Part shown: one piece after another, positions 52,621-61,698 of the stretch
How the letters are laid out: each line of letters begins with the position of its first letter
Numbering within the stretch: the stretch's first letter is position 1
DNA from: an uncultured Pseudomonadales bacterium
GTDB taxonomy: Bacteria; Pseudomonadota; Gammaproteobacteria; Pseudomonadales; Azotimanducaceae
Direction: 5' to 3'
Assembly (NCBI GenBank): GCA_958296295.1
Contig: OY282460.1
Coordinates: 3,952,291-4,016,290, forward strand
DNA: 64,000 nucleotides
The notes under the pieces: model-generated
What the model saw: the letters and a program-made list of their open reading frames with translations, nothing else
What the model was told of the DNA's origin: nothing
Database searches by the model: none
Program-made: the position numbers and the translations under genes

Positions 52621-53115
52621 ATGCGCCGTTTGCTGGCGATCTTGCTGGAGAACGAAGCCGGTGCGCTGTCGCGCGTGATCGGCCTGTTCGCGCAGCGCAA
52701 CTACAATATCGAGACGCTCACCGTGGCCCCCACGGAAGACGCCACGCTCTCGCGCGTCACGCTTTCCACCGTCGTGGACGACGCCGCCAAACTGGAGCAG
52801 ATCACGAAACACCTGAACCGCTTGATCGAAGTGGTGAAGGTGGTGGATCTCACAGACGGCGATCATGTGGAACGCGAGCTGATGCTCGTCAAGGTGCGCG
52901 CCGAAGACGACGCCCGGCAGGAGGTCAAGCGCACTTGCGAGGTGTTCCGCGGCCAGATCGTGGACGTTACCCGCGACACTTACACGCTTCAGCTCACCGG
53001 CACGTCGCGCAAACTCGACGCCTGCATTCGCGCTTTGGACGGCATCCTCATCTTGGAGGTGGTTCGATCCGGAGTGTCCGGCGTCGGCCGCGGCGAGAAG
53101 ATCTTGAGTTTGTGA
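52621..53115 (+). CDS. ilvH: Acetolactate synthase small (regulatory) subunit
   Basis: Binds valine and stimulates the catalytic subunit of acetohydroxyacid synthase, the first common step of branched-chain amino acid synthesis. The 164-residue protein starts MRRLLAILLENEAGALSRV, an ACT domain with RNYNIETLTVAPTED, followed by the C-terminal domain (VFRGQIVDVTRDTYTLQLTG). AAGAGG precedes the ATG. Length is normal. Unusually, the catalytic subunit gene (ilvI/ilvB) is not upstream; the neighbour there is a divergent receptor gene. ilvC follows on the same strand after a 7-bp-stem hairpin (53122-53138). Confidence 0.95.
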   Translation: MRRLLAILLENEAGALSRVIGLFAQRNYNIETLTVAPTEDATLSRVTLSTVVDDAAKLEQITKHLNRLIEVVKVVDLTDGDHVERELMLVKVRAEDDARQEVKRTCEVFRGQIVDVTRDTYTLQLTGTSRKLDACIRALDGILILEVVRSGVSGVGRGEKILSL

Positions 53116-53170
53116 TTTGCCGGCGGGCCGAGCCCGCCAAAAGCACGCGATAGCGAAGGAGAACATGCAA

Positions 53171-54187
53171 ATGCACGTCTACTACGACAAAGACGCGGAC
53201 TTGTCGATCATCTCGAAGATGAACGTCCTGGTGGTGGGCTACGGCTCGCAGGGCCACGCCCACGCCAACAACCTGCGCGACTCCGGTGTGAGCGTGAAGG
53301 TGGGGCTGCGCGAAGGGTCGCCGTCGTGGAAGAAGGCGACCGAAGCGGGCTTCGCCGTGGAACCCGTGGCCGAGGCCGCCGGCGATGCGGACTTGCTGAT
53401 GATGCTCGCTCCCGACGAGCACCAACCGGCCATCTACCGCGACCACATCGAGCCGAACCTCAAGGAGGACGCGGCGCTGGCCTTCGCGCACGGGTTCAAC
53501 ATTCACTTCCAGCTCATCGAACCGCGCCCGGATCTGGACATCGTGATGATCGCGCCGAAAGGGCCCGGCCACACCGTTCGCTCCACCTATGTGGAAGGCG
53601 GCGGGGTGCCGTCGCTCGTCGCCGTGGCCCGGGACGCCAGCCGGCAAGCGCAGGAAATCGCCATCTCCTACGCCGCCGCCATCGGCGCCGGTCGGGCCGG
53701 GATCATCGAAACGTCCTTCCGCGAAGAAACGGAGACGGACCTGTTCGGCGAGCAGACGGTGCTGTGCGGCGGCGCCGCGGCCTTGGTGACCGCCGGCTTC
53801 GAGACCTTGGTGGAGGCCGGCTACGCCCCGGAGATGGCGTACTTCGAGTGTCTGCACGAACTCAAGCTGATAGTGGATTTCTTTTACGAGGGCGGCATCG
53901 GCAACATGTGGTACACGGTGTCCAACACCGCCGAGTACGGTGGCCTCACGCGCGGTTCGCGCATCGTCACCGAGGAGACGAAAGCGGAAATGAAACGGAT
54001 TCTCGGCGAGATCCAATCCGGCCGGTTCGCGCGCGAGTTCGTCTCGGAAAACCAAGCCGGCGCGCCGACCATGAAGGCCATGCGCCGTTTGAGCCGGAAC
54101 CACCCGATAGAGGCCGTGGGCGCAAGACTGCGCGCGATGATGCCGTGGATCGCCGCCAACCAGCTGGTGGACAAGGACAAGAATTGA
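53171..54187 (+). CDS. ilvC: Ketol-acid reductoisomerase (class I, NADPH)
   Basis: Converts acetolactate to dihydroxy-isovalerate and its isoleucine-pathway analogue by alkyl migration and NADPH reduction. The 338-residue length is that of class I enzymes. Motifs: NADPH-binding VVGYGSQGHAHANNL, MIAPKGPGHTVR, and the metal/substrate region with ETETDLFGEQTVLCGG and YFECLHELKLIVD. AAGGAG ends nine bases before the ATG at 53171, which begins MHVYYDKDADLS like other family members; an ATG six bases earlier has only three bases spacing. Transcribed with ilvH. Confidence 0.96.
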   Translation: MHVYYDKDADLSIISKMNVLVVGYGSQGHAHANNLRDSGVSVKVGLREGSPSWKKATEAGFAVEPVAEAAGDADLLMMLAPDEHQPAIYRDHIEPNLKEDAALAFAHGFNIHFQLIEPRPDLDIVMIAPKGPGHTVRSTYVEGGGVPSLVAVARDASRQAQEIAISYAAAIGAGRAGIIETSFREETETDLFGEQTVLCGGAAALVTAGFETLVEAGYAPEMAYFECLHELKLIVDFFYEGGIGNMWYTVSNTAEYGGLTRGSRIVTEETKAEMKRILGEIQSGRFAREFVSENQAGAPTMKAMRRLSRNHPIEAVGARLRAMMPWIAANQLVDKDKN

Positions 54188-54257
54188 ACGTGCGCTGGCG
54201 CGCCGGCCGGGGCGCGTTCGTGCGCAACCGCCACTGTCGCCGGCGCGGGCGCCGGCC

Positions 54258-54998
54258 ATGAAGACGCCGGAGCGGATTCTCGACGATTTCGCCGCCGGCC
54301 GTTTGGACCGCGAGCGCGCCGCGGCGGCGCTGCGCGAGGCGTATTTCGAGCACCTCGGCCACAGCACCATGGATCACGATCGCGTCCACCGCACCGGTGC
54401 CGCGGAGGTGGTCTACGGCGAGCACAAGACTCCCGAACAAGTGGCCGCCAACTTCCAAGCGGTGGCCGAGCGGGGCCAAAACGCCTTGGCGACGCGGGTG
54501 AGCGCCGCGGCCGCGCGCGCGGCCATGGACGCGGTGCCGGGAGCGGCGCATCACGCCGAGGCGCGCCTGGTCACCTTCAAGCAACGGCCGGCGAAACCCG
54601 CCGCCACAGCGATCGCGGTGGTGACCGCCGGCACATCGGATCGAGCCGTCGCGGAGGAGGCCGCCCTCACCGCCGAGTTCTACGACAACCCGGTGCTGCG
54701 CATCAGCGATGTGGGCGTGGCCGGCGTGCATCGGCTGCTCGCGCGCGTGGAGGAGATTCGCCAAGCCCGCGTGGTGGTGGTTGTGGCCGGCATGGAAGGC
54801 GCTCTGCCGAGCGTGGTCGGCGGCCTGGTCAAGGCGCCGGTGATCGCGGTGCCCACCAGCGTCGGCTACGGCGCGTCGTTCGGTGGCGTCGCCGCGCTGC
54901 TCGGTATGCTGAACAGCTGCGCCTCGGGCGTGGCGGTCGTGAACATCGACAACGGCTTCGGCGCCGGCTTTCTGGCGAATGTCATCAACAGACTGTGA
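54258..54998 (+). CDS. larB: Nickel-pincer cofactor biosynthesis protein LarB
   Basis: LarB carboxylates and hydrolyses nicotinic acid adenine dinucleotide in the synthesis of the nickel-pincer nucleotide used by lactate racemase and relatives. The 246-residue protein shows RVHRTGAAEVVYGEHKTPEQV in its N-terminal domain and a PurE-like C-terminal domain (VVTAGTSDRAVAEEAALTAEF, GMEGALPSVVGGLVKAPVIAVPTSVGYG, NSCASGVAVVNIDNGFGAGF). No larC, larE or larA is in the window, so the rest of the pathway must lie elsewhere. It is 70 bp downstream of ilvC and may share its transcript. Confidence 0.9.
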   Translation: MKTPERILDDFAAGRLDRERAAAALREAYFEHLGHSTMDHDRVHRTGAAEVVYGEHKTPEQVAANFQAVAERGQNALATRVSAAAARAAMDAVPGAAHHAEARLVTFKQRPAKPAATAIAVVTAGTSDRAVAEEAALTAEFYDNPVLRISDVGVAGVHRLLARVEEIRQARVVVVVAGMEGALPSVVGGLVKAPVIAVPTSVGYGASFGGVAALLGMLNSCASGVAVVNIDNGFGAGFLANVINRL

Positions 54999-55122
54999 GG
55001 CCGCGGCGAGCGCCCGGTCTCGCTCGCGGGCGCGCCCGACGCGCACCCGTCCTGCCCGTTGACCTTGCGCCCGGGACGCGCCATGCTTGCCGCCAGGCCA
55101 GTGAGTTGAAGGAACGGCGCGG

Positions 55123-55536
55123 ATGTCCGACAAGCCCCTGCCAGCGGTGCCATACCTCAAGATTCCGAGCGACGGCGAACCCTATCTCCAAGGGAGCCGT
55201 TGCGGCGAATGCGGCGCCGTGTTTCTCGGCGAACGCGACAACTGCTCCAAATGCGGCGCCCGCGGCGGCTTGGCCACCGAAAAGCTGGCCGAGCGCGGCG
55301 AGCTCTACTCCTACTGCGTCGTGCACCGCTCGTTCCCCGGCATCGACGTGCCGTACATCTCGGCCATCGTCGATCTCGAAGGCGGCGGCACCGTGAAAGG
55401 CAACCTCGTGGGCGTGGCGCCGGATCCGGCGAAGATCGACTTCGGCATGCCCGTGCGCGTCGTCTTCCGGGACGCTCTCGGCCGCAAGGATCAAGACGGC
55501 AACTCGTACTTGGCGTACTTTTTCGAGCCCGCCTAG
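55123..55536 (+). CDS. DUF35 zinc-ribbon/OB-fold protein, thiolase partner
   Basis: 137 residues. A rubredoxin-like zinc ribbon with CGECGAVF and CSKCGARG (residues ~27-47) is followed by an OB-fold (GELYSYCVVHRSFPGIDVPY, GTVKGNLVGVAP). DUF35 proteins form complexes with thiolase-like enzymes and are thought to shuttle acyl-CoA. The thiolase gene starts 49 bp downstream, the standard arrangement. No catalytic residues of its own are expected. Confidence 0.9.
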   Translation: MSDKPLPAVPYLKIPSDGEPYLQGSRCGECGAVFLGERDNCSKCGARGGLATEKLAERGELYSYCVVHRSFPGIDVPYISAIVDLEGGGTVKGNLVGVAPDPAKIDFGMPVRVVFRDALGRKDQDGNSYLAYFFEPA

Positions 55537-55585
55537 CGCTTCGGCCCAAACCTCAACCCCACCTCAACCGACCAGGAGCACACCC

Positions 55586-56731
55586 ATGACGGACGCATAC
55601 GTTGTCGGCGTAGACATGATCAAATTCGGACGCTTCCCGGAGAAGACCGTCCCGCAACTCGGCTCGCAAGCGGCGCTGCTGGCGCTCGACGACAGCGGGC
55701 TCACGATTCACGACATGCAAGCGCTCTACTGCGGCAACCTCGGCCAGGCCAGCGGCATGGTCGGCCAGCGCATCCTGCAGGAGATCGGCCAAACCGGCAT
55801 TCCGGTGGTGAACGTCTCCAACGCCTGCGCCACCGGCGCGACGGCGTTCCGCGAAGCATGGACGGCGGTGAAGGCGGACCTCTACGACCTGGTGCTCGCG
55901 GTGGGCGTCGAGCAGATGGGCAGGGGCTTGCTGGGCGGTGGCGGGGGCGGCCGCGGCATCTCCAAGGAGGGGCTGCTCGGTTCCGGCACCATGCCTTCGG
56001 TGTTCGCCGAGGCGGGCATGGAGCACAGCCGGATGCACGGCACCACCTTCGAGCAGTTCGCCAAGGTGTCGGTGAAGAACCACCACCACTCCACCATGAA
56101 CCCCAAGGCCATGTACCAGATCGAGACGCCGCTGGAGACGGTGATGAACGCCGAGATGATCTCCTACCCCAACACCAAGCTGATGTGCTCGGTGAACGTG
56201 GACGGCTCGGCGGCGGCGGTGATCGCGTCCGAGAAGAAGGCGCGCGAGCTCGGCTTGATGGATCGCGCCGTCAAGGTGCGGGCTTCGGTGCTCACATCGG
56301 ACCCGTGGCAGGAGCGCGACCTGGTCATGCCGGACGTGAACAGCTGCACCCGCAAAGCGGCGGCGGCGGCTTACGAAATGGCGGGCCTCGGGCCGGACGA
56401 CGTCGATCTCGTGGAGTTGCACGACTGTTTCGCCACCGCGGAGATTCTGCACTACGAGAACCTCGGCCTGTGCAAGGACGGCGGCGCCGGCCAACTCATC
56501 GACGACGGCGAGGTGGCGCTTGGCGGGCGTGTTCCCGTGAACGTCTCGGGCGGCCTGCTCTCCAAGGGCCATCCGCTGGGCGCCACCGGCATCGCCAACA
56601 TCTACGAGGTGTCCACGCACCTGCGCGGCGAGGCCGGCAAGCGGCAAGTGGAGGGCGCGCGCATCGGCATGACGCACGTGATCGGCCTCGGCAGCGCCTG
56701 CGGCATCCACATCCTGGAGAAGGCCGCTTAG
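55586..56731 (+). CDS. Thiolase family acyl-CoA acetyltransferase / lipid-transfer type
   Basis: 381 residues with the thiolase fold: the nucleophilic cysteine in VVNVSNACATGATAF, GLLSKGHPLGATGIANIYE with its active histidine, and the second cysteine in GLGSACGIHILE at the C-terminus. It belongs to the SCP2-thiolase/lipid-transfer-like subgroup that works with DUF35 proteins rather than the classical biosynthetic thiolases. AGGAG precedes the ATG. A glycine-rich insert (LGGGGGGRGISKEG) follows the EQMGRG segment. Expected to make or cleave a 3-ketoacyl-CoA; the substrate is not known. Confidence 0.9.
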   Translation: MTDAYVVGVDMIKFGRFPEKTVPQLGSQAALLALDDSGLTIHDMQALYCGNLGQASGMVGQRILQEIGQTGIPVVNVSNACATGATAFREAWTAVKADLYDLVLAVGVEQMGRGLLGGGGGGRGISKEGLLGSGTMPSVFAEAGMEHSRMHGTTFEQFAKVSVKNHHHSTMNPKAMYQIETPLETVMNAEMISYPNTKLMCSVNVDGSAAAVIASEKKARELGLMDRAVKVRASVLTSDPWQERDLVMPDVNSCTRKAAAAAYEMAGLGPDDVDLVELHDCFATAEILHYENLGLCKDGGAGQLIDDGEVALGGRVPVNVSGGLLSKGHPLGATGIANIYEVSTHLRGEAGKRQVEGARIGMTHVIGLGSACGIHILEKAA

Positions 56732-56957
56732 CGGCGGCCGGGTGGCCGCGGCCACCACGGGTCAAGAGCGCGTTCGGCCGCGGCACCCCGCGGCCGGTTC
56801 CGCCACGCCATCCCGAAATGCGCCCAATGCGCCAACAGGCCGCGCGGTGGAAACCGCGCGCGAGTCGGCCTTGGGTTGCCAGCCGCCAACGTAAGGCGTC
56901 GCGAACGATGACGCGCCCGGCGCGTGGGCGAATGTGTGGCGCATGGAGGGCGCGCAG

Positions 56958-57437
56958 GTGAAGATTGGCGTCGTCGCCGACACCCACAACAACCTCGCCA
57001 ACGTGCGCGAAATCGTGGCGCTTTTCAACGCGGCCGGCGTGGATCGCGTGGTGCATGCGGGCGATATAACCCAAGCCAAAACGCTGGACGTGCTCGCCGG
57101 TCTCGAGGCGCCGCTCTACGGCGTGTACGGCAACAACGACGTTGAACGGGAGAGCTTGGAAGCCGGCGCCCGCGCCCACGGCTTCGTCTTCCAAGATCCG
57201 CCGCTCCATCTCCATTGGGCCGGCCGGCGCATCGTCGTCGTCCACGACCCCCGCGATTTGGCGGCTCTGCCCGCAGGCGACTTGGCCTTGCACGGCCACA
57301 CGCACATGCACCGCTCGGAACGCCAAGACGGCCGCCTGGTGTTCAACCCCGGCGAATGCGCCGGGCACATGAAGGGATGGAACGCCATAGGCGTGGTGGA
57401 TCTGGAACGCTTGGAGGCGGACGTGCTCAAGTTCTGA
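56958..57437 (+). CDS. YfcE/MJ0936-type metallophosphoesterase
   Basis: 159 residues from a GTG at 56958 preceded by GGAGGG eight bases upstream; earlier in-frame starts at 56934 and 56943 lack this. Metal-binding motifs of the calcineurin-like superfamily are all present: GVVADTHNN, VVHAGDIT, GVYGNNDVE, VVHDPRD and LHGHTHMHRSE, followed by FNPGECAGH. Family members hydrolyse phosphodiesters with two metal ions; the physiological substrate is generally unknown. It stands alone between the thiolase and the ABC transporter. Confidence 0.88.
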   Translation: MKIGVVADTHNNLANVREIVALFNAAGVDRVVHAGDITQAKTLDVLAGLEAPLYGVYGNNDVERESLEAGARAHGFVFQDPPLHLHWAGRRIVVVHDPRDLAALPAGDLALHGHTHMHRSERQDGRLVFNPGECAGHMKGWNAIGVVDLERLEADVLKF

Positions 57438-57515
57438 GCGCGCCGGCGGACGTGGCGACCACCAACCTGGATCGCGAGTGAACCGGCCGGGCCGGATTCG
57501 CACTGGAGGCTTCGG

Positions 57516-58538
57516 ATGCGCGATTACTTCCTGCGCCGTCTGCTGCTGATCCCGCCGACGCTTCTCGGCGTCACGATCTTGGTCTTCGCCATCACCCGGC
57601 TGGTGCCCGGCGGCCCGTTGGAACGCGCCATCATGGAGGTGCAGCAGCTCGATGTCCAAGGCGGCGTCAGCACCCAGGTGGCCGGGCAGGACATGGCGCT
57701 TTCGGATGCCCAGTTGCAGCGGCTGCGCGAATACTACGGCTTCGACAAGCCGTTGCTGGAAAGCTACGTGGACTGGGTGGTGAAGCTGGGCAGAGGCGAC
57801 CTCGGCACTTCGTACCGCTACAACGAACCGGTTTTGGACGTCATCGTGGAGCGCTTTCCGGTGTCGTCCTACTACGGCATCGTCACGCTGATGATCACCT
57901 ACATCGTTTGCATACCGCTCGGGGTGTTGAAGGCGATCAAGCATCGAACCGTGGTGGACAATCTCACGTCGATGTTGATCTTCGTTGGCTACGCCATTCC
58001 CGGCTACGCCTTGGGCTCGCTGCTGCTGCTGTTCTTCTCGGTGCGCTTGGAGTGGTTTCCAATGGGCGGCTTCGTCAGCATGGCCTTCCACGAAAAGAAC
58101 TTTCTGGACCAGGTGGCGGACCTCTTGAGCCACTCCGTGCTGCCGCTCCTTTGCTACCTGGTGGGCAGCTTCGCGCTGGTGACGCTGCTGCTCAAGAACC
58201 ACTTGATGGACAATTTGGCGGCGGACTACATTCGCACGGCGATCGCCAAGGGCGTCTCGTTTCGGGCCGCGGTGACGAAACACGCCATGCGCAACTCGCT
58301 CATTCCCATCGCCACCACCTTCGGGCAGAACATCACGCTGCTCGTGTCCGGTGCGTTCCTGATCGAGACGATTTTCGACATCGACGGTTTCGGCCTGCTG
58401 GGGTTTAGCGCGATCCTGGACCGCGACTATCCGGTGGTGATGGGCGTGGTGCTGCTCGCCAGCGTGTTGCTGCTGGTCGGCAACATTCTCTCGGACATGC
58501 TGGTGGCGCTGGTGGACCCGCGCATTCGTTTCTCCTAA
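57516..58538 (+). CDS. Peptide ABC transporter permease (DppB/YejB-like)
   Basis: 340 residues, six predicted membrane helices starting with LRRLLLIPPTLLGVTILVFAITRLVPGGPLE, the opening typical of DppB/OppB/YejB. The permease EAA-type loop is visible as YIRTAIAKGVSFRAAVTKHAMRNSLIPI, which contacts the ATPase subunits. A periplasmic loop (IMEVQQLDVQGGVSTQVAGQ, then LQRLREYYGFDKPLLESY) follows the first helix as in YejB. GGAGG precedes the ATG. First gene of a five-gene importer operon. Confidence 0.92.
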   Translation: MRDYFLRRLLLIPPTLLGVTILVFAITRLVPGGPLERAIMEVQQLDVQGGVSTQVAGQDMALSDAQLQRLREYYGFDKPLLESYVDWVVKLGRGDLGTSYRYNEPVLDVIVERFPVSSYYGIVTLMITYIVCIPLGVLKAIKHRTVVDNLTSMLIFVGYAIPGYALGSLLLLFFSVRLEWFPMGGFVSMAFHEKNFLDQVADLLSHSVLPLLCYLVGSFALVTLLLKNHLMDNLAADYIRTAIAKGVSFRAAVTKHAMRNSLIPIATTFGQNITLLVSGAFLIETIFDIDGFGLLGFSAILDRDYPVVMGVVLLASVLLLVGNILSDMLVALVDPRIRFS

Positions 58539-58626
58539 GCGCCGCCAAAGCGCATGTCCAACGTCGCTGCGCTCGAATTGGCGCCAGACTTGAAGCGCGG
58601 TTGCCACCGCGCGGATTGCTAGCGCG

Positions 58627-59694
58627 ATGTTCTCCCTGAATCCGCAAACACGGCGCATGCTGCGCCGCTTTCGCGCCATTCGACGCGGCTACGTGAGTTT
58701 TCTGATCCTCTCGGCGCTGTTGATCGTCAGTCTGATCGGCGAACTCTTGGTGGGCAGCCGGGCGATCATCGTCAGCTACCAGGGGCAGTGGCACTTCCCA
58801 ACCTACACGGCTTTCCATCCCGGCACGGACTTCGGATTGGACTACAGCTTCGAGACCAACTACCGGGAGTTGCGGGACGTCTTTCGGGCTGCGAACGAAG
58901 GCGACTGGGTGCTGATGCCTCCAGTGCCCTACAATCCCTTCGAGAGCCACGCCAGCGGCGATGTCTACAAACCCGAGCCGCCGTCCCTCGCCAGCAGGCA
59001 CTACCTAGGCACCGACACCACCAGCCGCGACATTCTGGCGCGGCTTTTCTACGGCACACGCATCGCGCTGTTCTTCTCGTTGGCGTTCATGGCGTCGGTG
59101 TATCTCATCGGCATCGCCGTCGGCTGCGCCATGGGGTACTTCGGCGGCGTATTCGACCTGCTGTTTCAGCGCTTCATCGAGATCTGGTCGAACGTGCCCT
59201 TTCTCTACATGGTGATCATCGTCTTCTCGGTGATTCCATCAACCTTTTCCGTGCCGGTGCGCATTTTCGTCCTGCTCGCGGTGATGGTGCTGTTCTCGTG
59301 GACGTCGATGACCTACTACATGCGCACCGAGACGTACAAGGAGAAAGCCAAGGACTACACCGCCGCGGCGCGCGTGATCGGCGCTTCCACCGGGCGCATC
59401 ATTTTCCGCCACATTCTGCCGAACGCGATTTCCACGCTGGTGACGTTCATGCCGTTCACCGTGGTCGCCGCCATCGCCGCCATCACTGCGCTGGATTTCC
59501 TCGGATTCGGGCTGCCGCCGCCCACGCCCAGCCTCGGCGAATTGCTGAGGCAGGGCACCGCCACGCTGCGCACGGCGCCGTGGATCGTCGGCGCCGCATT
59601 CGGCACGCTGGTGTTGCTGCTGACGTTGGTCGCGTTCATCGGCGAAGCGATCCGAGAATCCTTCGATCCGAAAAAGTTCACCGTCTACCAATAG
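58627..59694 (+). CDS. Peptide ABC transporter permease (DppC/YejE-like)
   Basis: 355 residues. After an N-terminal helix (FLILSALLIVSLIGELLVG) comes a long periplasmic insert of about 85 residues (SYQGQWHFPTYTAFHPGTDFG...), typical of YejE rather than DppC, then LGTDTTSRDILARLFYGTRI, the remaining helices and the EAA loop KDYTAAARVIGASTGRIIFRHILPN. No obvious Shine-Dalgarno precedes the ATG; an 88-bp gap separates it from the first permease. It forms the transmembrane pore with that protein. Confidence 0.92.
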   Translation: MFSLNPQTRRMLRRFRAIRRGYVSFLILSALLIVSLIGELLVGSRAIIVSYQGQWHFPTYTAFHPGTDFGLDYSFETNYRELRDVFRAANEGDWVLMPPVPYNPFESHASGDVYKPEPPSLASRHYLGTDTTSRDILARLFYGTRIALFFSLAFMASVYLIGIAVGCAMGYFGGVFDLLFQRFIEIWSNVPFLYMVIIVFSVIPSTFSVPVRIFVLLAVMVLFSWTSMTYYMRTETYKEKAKDYTAAARVIGASTGRIIFRHILPNAISTLVTFMPFTVVAAIAAITALDFLGFGLPPPTPSLGELLRQGTATLRTAPWIVGAAFGTLVLLLTLVAFIGEAIRESFDPKKFTVYQ

Positions 59695-59748
59695 GCCGCG
59701 GGAAGACGAATGCGCCCACGCAAGCAACGCAACAAAGGAGATGCCCAC

Positions 59749-61698
59749 ATGCGAACCGCCACCATTTTCGCGCTCGCGTCACTTGTCGCCGGATGCGGCG
59801 ACTTTGACGGCGACGTCGACGCGCCAGCACCGGAGACCGGCGACGCCGACGAAGCCGCCGTCGAGGCGTACTACGCCAGCAAACCGGACTTCTTCAGCTT
59901 CAAGACGGCCGGGGACTTGCCGGTGGACCTCGTCTGGCAAAACGGCGGGCACTTGCCGGACATCGGATCGCCGGATGCGGTGAAGGGCGGCTCGCAGTAC
60001 GGCTCGATTCAGGACTTCCCACGCACGCTGCGAACCGCCGGCCCGGATTCCAACGGCTCGTTCCGGGCTTGGCTGCTGGACGACACCTCCGTATCCATTG
60101 CCCATCGGCACCCCAACGAGTTCGAGTTCCACCCCGGCCTCGCGAAGGAATGGGCGGTGTCCCAGGCAACCAAGACCGTCTACGTGCGTTTGGACCCGGC
60201 GGCGCGCTGGTCCGACGACGTGCCCATAACCGCCGACGACTTCCTCTACATGTTCTATTTCTATCAGTCGCCGCACATCATCGCGCCTTGGTACAACAAC
60301 TGGTACGGTACCGAGTTCACCAACATCACCAAGTTCGACGACCACACCTTGTCGATCACCGTGCCCAACGCGAAGCCGGACATGGACGCCCGGGTGTTGT
60401 CGCTGCGGCCCATGCCGAGGCACTTCTTCGGCACTCTGGGCGAAGACTTCGTAGAGCGCTACCAATGGCAGGTCGCGCCGACGACGGGCGCCTACACGGT
60501 GCGGCAAAAGGACATCGACAAGGGCCGTTCCATCGCGCTGACCCGCAACAAGAACTGGTGGGCGCAGAGCAAGAAGTTCTGGCGCTACCGTTTCAACGCC
60601 GATCGCATCGTGTTGAGCGTGATTCGCGACACGCCGAAGCGGTTCGAGGCGTTCAAGCGTGGCGACATCGACATGTTCGGCCTGAATCTGGCCGAGTACT
60701 GGTATGAAAAGCTGCCGGACGACGACCCGGACGTGCAGGCCGGCCGCATCCACAAGACAACCTTCTACAACCAAAGCCCGCGCGACACTTGGGGCCTGTG
60801 GATCAACACCTCCCGGCCACTGCTGGACAACCGCGACATCCGCGTCGGCATCAACCACGCCACCAATTGGCAACTCGTCATCGAGAAGTTCTTCCGCAAC
60901 GACTACTCGCGCATGCGCACTTCGTCGGACGGCTACGGCGCGTTCTCGCATCCGACGCTGACCGCCCGACGTTACGACGTCCAAGCCGCTTTGCAGGCGT
61001 TCGCCAAAGCCGGCTTCGGGCAACGTGGCGACGACGGCATCCTGGTGGACGCCAACGGCCAACGGCTGTCGTTCACGCTCACCACGTCGTACGAAGGGCT
61101 GAAGGATGTGCTTACGATTCTGCGAGAGGAAGCCGCCAAGGCCGGCATCGAGTACCGCGTCGAAGTTCTGGACGCCACCGCCGGCTTCAAGAAAGCGCGG
61201 GAGAAGAAGCACGACATCTACTTCTCCGCATTCAACGTGGGCCTCGAGATGTATCCGCGGTTCTGGGAGACGTACCACTCGGTGAACGCCTACGATCAAG
61301 CCTTCCTGCCGGACGGCAGCGTCAATCCAGAACGAAAGCCAAAGACCCAAACCAACAATCTGGAAATGCTGGCGCTCACGGAAATGGACGCGATGATCGA
61401 CGCCTACCGGGCCAGCGACAGCGCCGAGGAAATGCGCGGTCTGGCCCACAAGATGACCGCGCTGCACCACGATCACGCATCGTTCGTGCCCGGCTATGTG
61501 CAGGACTTCTACCGCGTCGGCTACTGGCGCTGGGTGCGCTTTCCCAAAGAGTTCAACTACAAGCACTCGGAAGGCGCCGGACAGCTCTTCGTACACTGGC
61601 TGGATACCGCGGCCAAGGAAGCCACCCGCGAAGACGACGGCACTTGGCCGGCGTCCATCCAGGTGTTTGATCAATTTCGACCGGCGGTCACCGAGTGA
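59749..61698 (+). CDS. Peptide-binding lipoprotein of ABC transporter (YejA-like)
   Basis: 649 residues. AAAGGAG lies eight bases before the ATG at 59749. The short signal MRTATIFALASLVAGC ends in a lipobox (LVAGC), so it should be lipid-anchored at the outer face of the inner membrane. The body is an SBP_bac_5 fold: GGSQYGSIQDFPRTLRTAGPD, FHPGLAKEWAV, YVRLDPAARWSDDVPITADDF and GRSIALTRNKNWW. The long N-terminal module and ...FNYKHSEGAGQLFVHWLD tail resemble YejA, the binding protein for microcin C and other peptides. Its TGA overlaps the GTG of the next gene. Confidence 0.92.
   Translation: MRTATIFALASLVAGCGDFDGDVDAPAPETGDADEAAVEAYYASKPDFFSFKTAGDLPVDLVWQNGGHLPDIGSPDAVKGGSQYGSIQDFPRTLRTAGPDSNGSFRAWLLDDTSVSIAHRHPNEFEFHPGLAKEWAVSQATKTVYVRLDPAARWSDDVPITADDFLYMFYFYQSPHIIAPWYNNWYGTEFTNITKFDDHTLSITVPNAKPDMDARVLSLRPMPRHFFGTLGEDFVERYQWQVAPTTGAYTVRQKDIDKGRSIALTRNKNWWAQSKKFWRYRFNADRIVLSVIRDTPKRFEAFKRGDIDMFGLNLAEYWYEKLPDDDPDVQAGRIHKTTFYNQSPRDTWGLWINTSRPLLDNRDIRVGINHATNWQLVIEKFFRNDYSRMRTSSDGYGAFSHPTLTARRYDVQAALQAFAKAGFGQRGDDGILVDANGQRLSFTLTTSYEGLKDVLTILREEAAKAGIEYRVEVLDATAGFKKAREKKHDIYFSAFNVGLEMYPRFWETYHSVNAYDQAFLPDGSVNPERKPKTQTNNLEMLALTEMDAMIDAYRASDSAEEMRGLAHKMTALHHDHASFVPGYVQDFYRVGYWRWVRFPKEFNYKHSEGAGQLFVHWLDTAAKEATREDDGTWPASIQVFDQFRPAVTE

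Noticed and set aside
49741..53166. Extended N-terminus of the TonB-dependent receptor (1141 codons)
   Set aside because: The extension is antisense to ilvH and precedes the true signal peptide at 52404.
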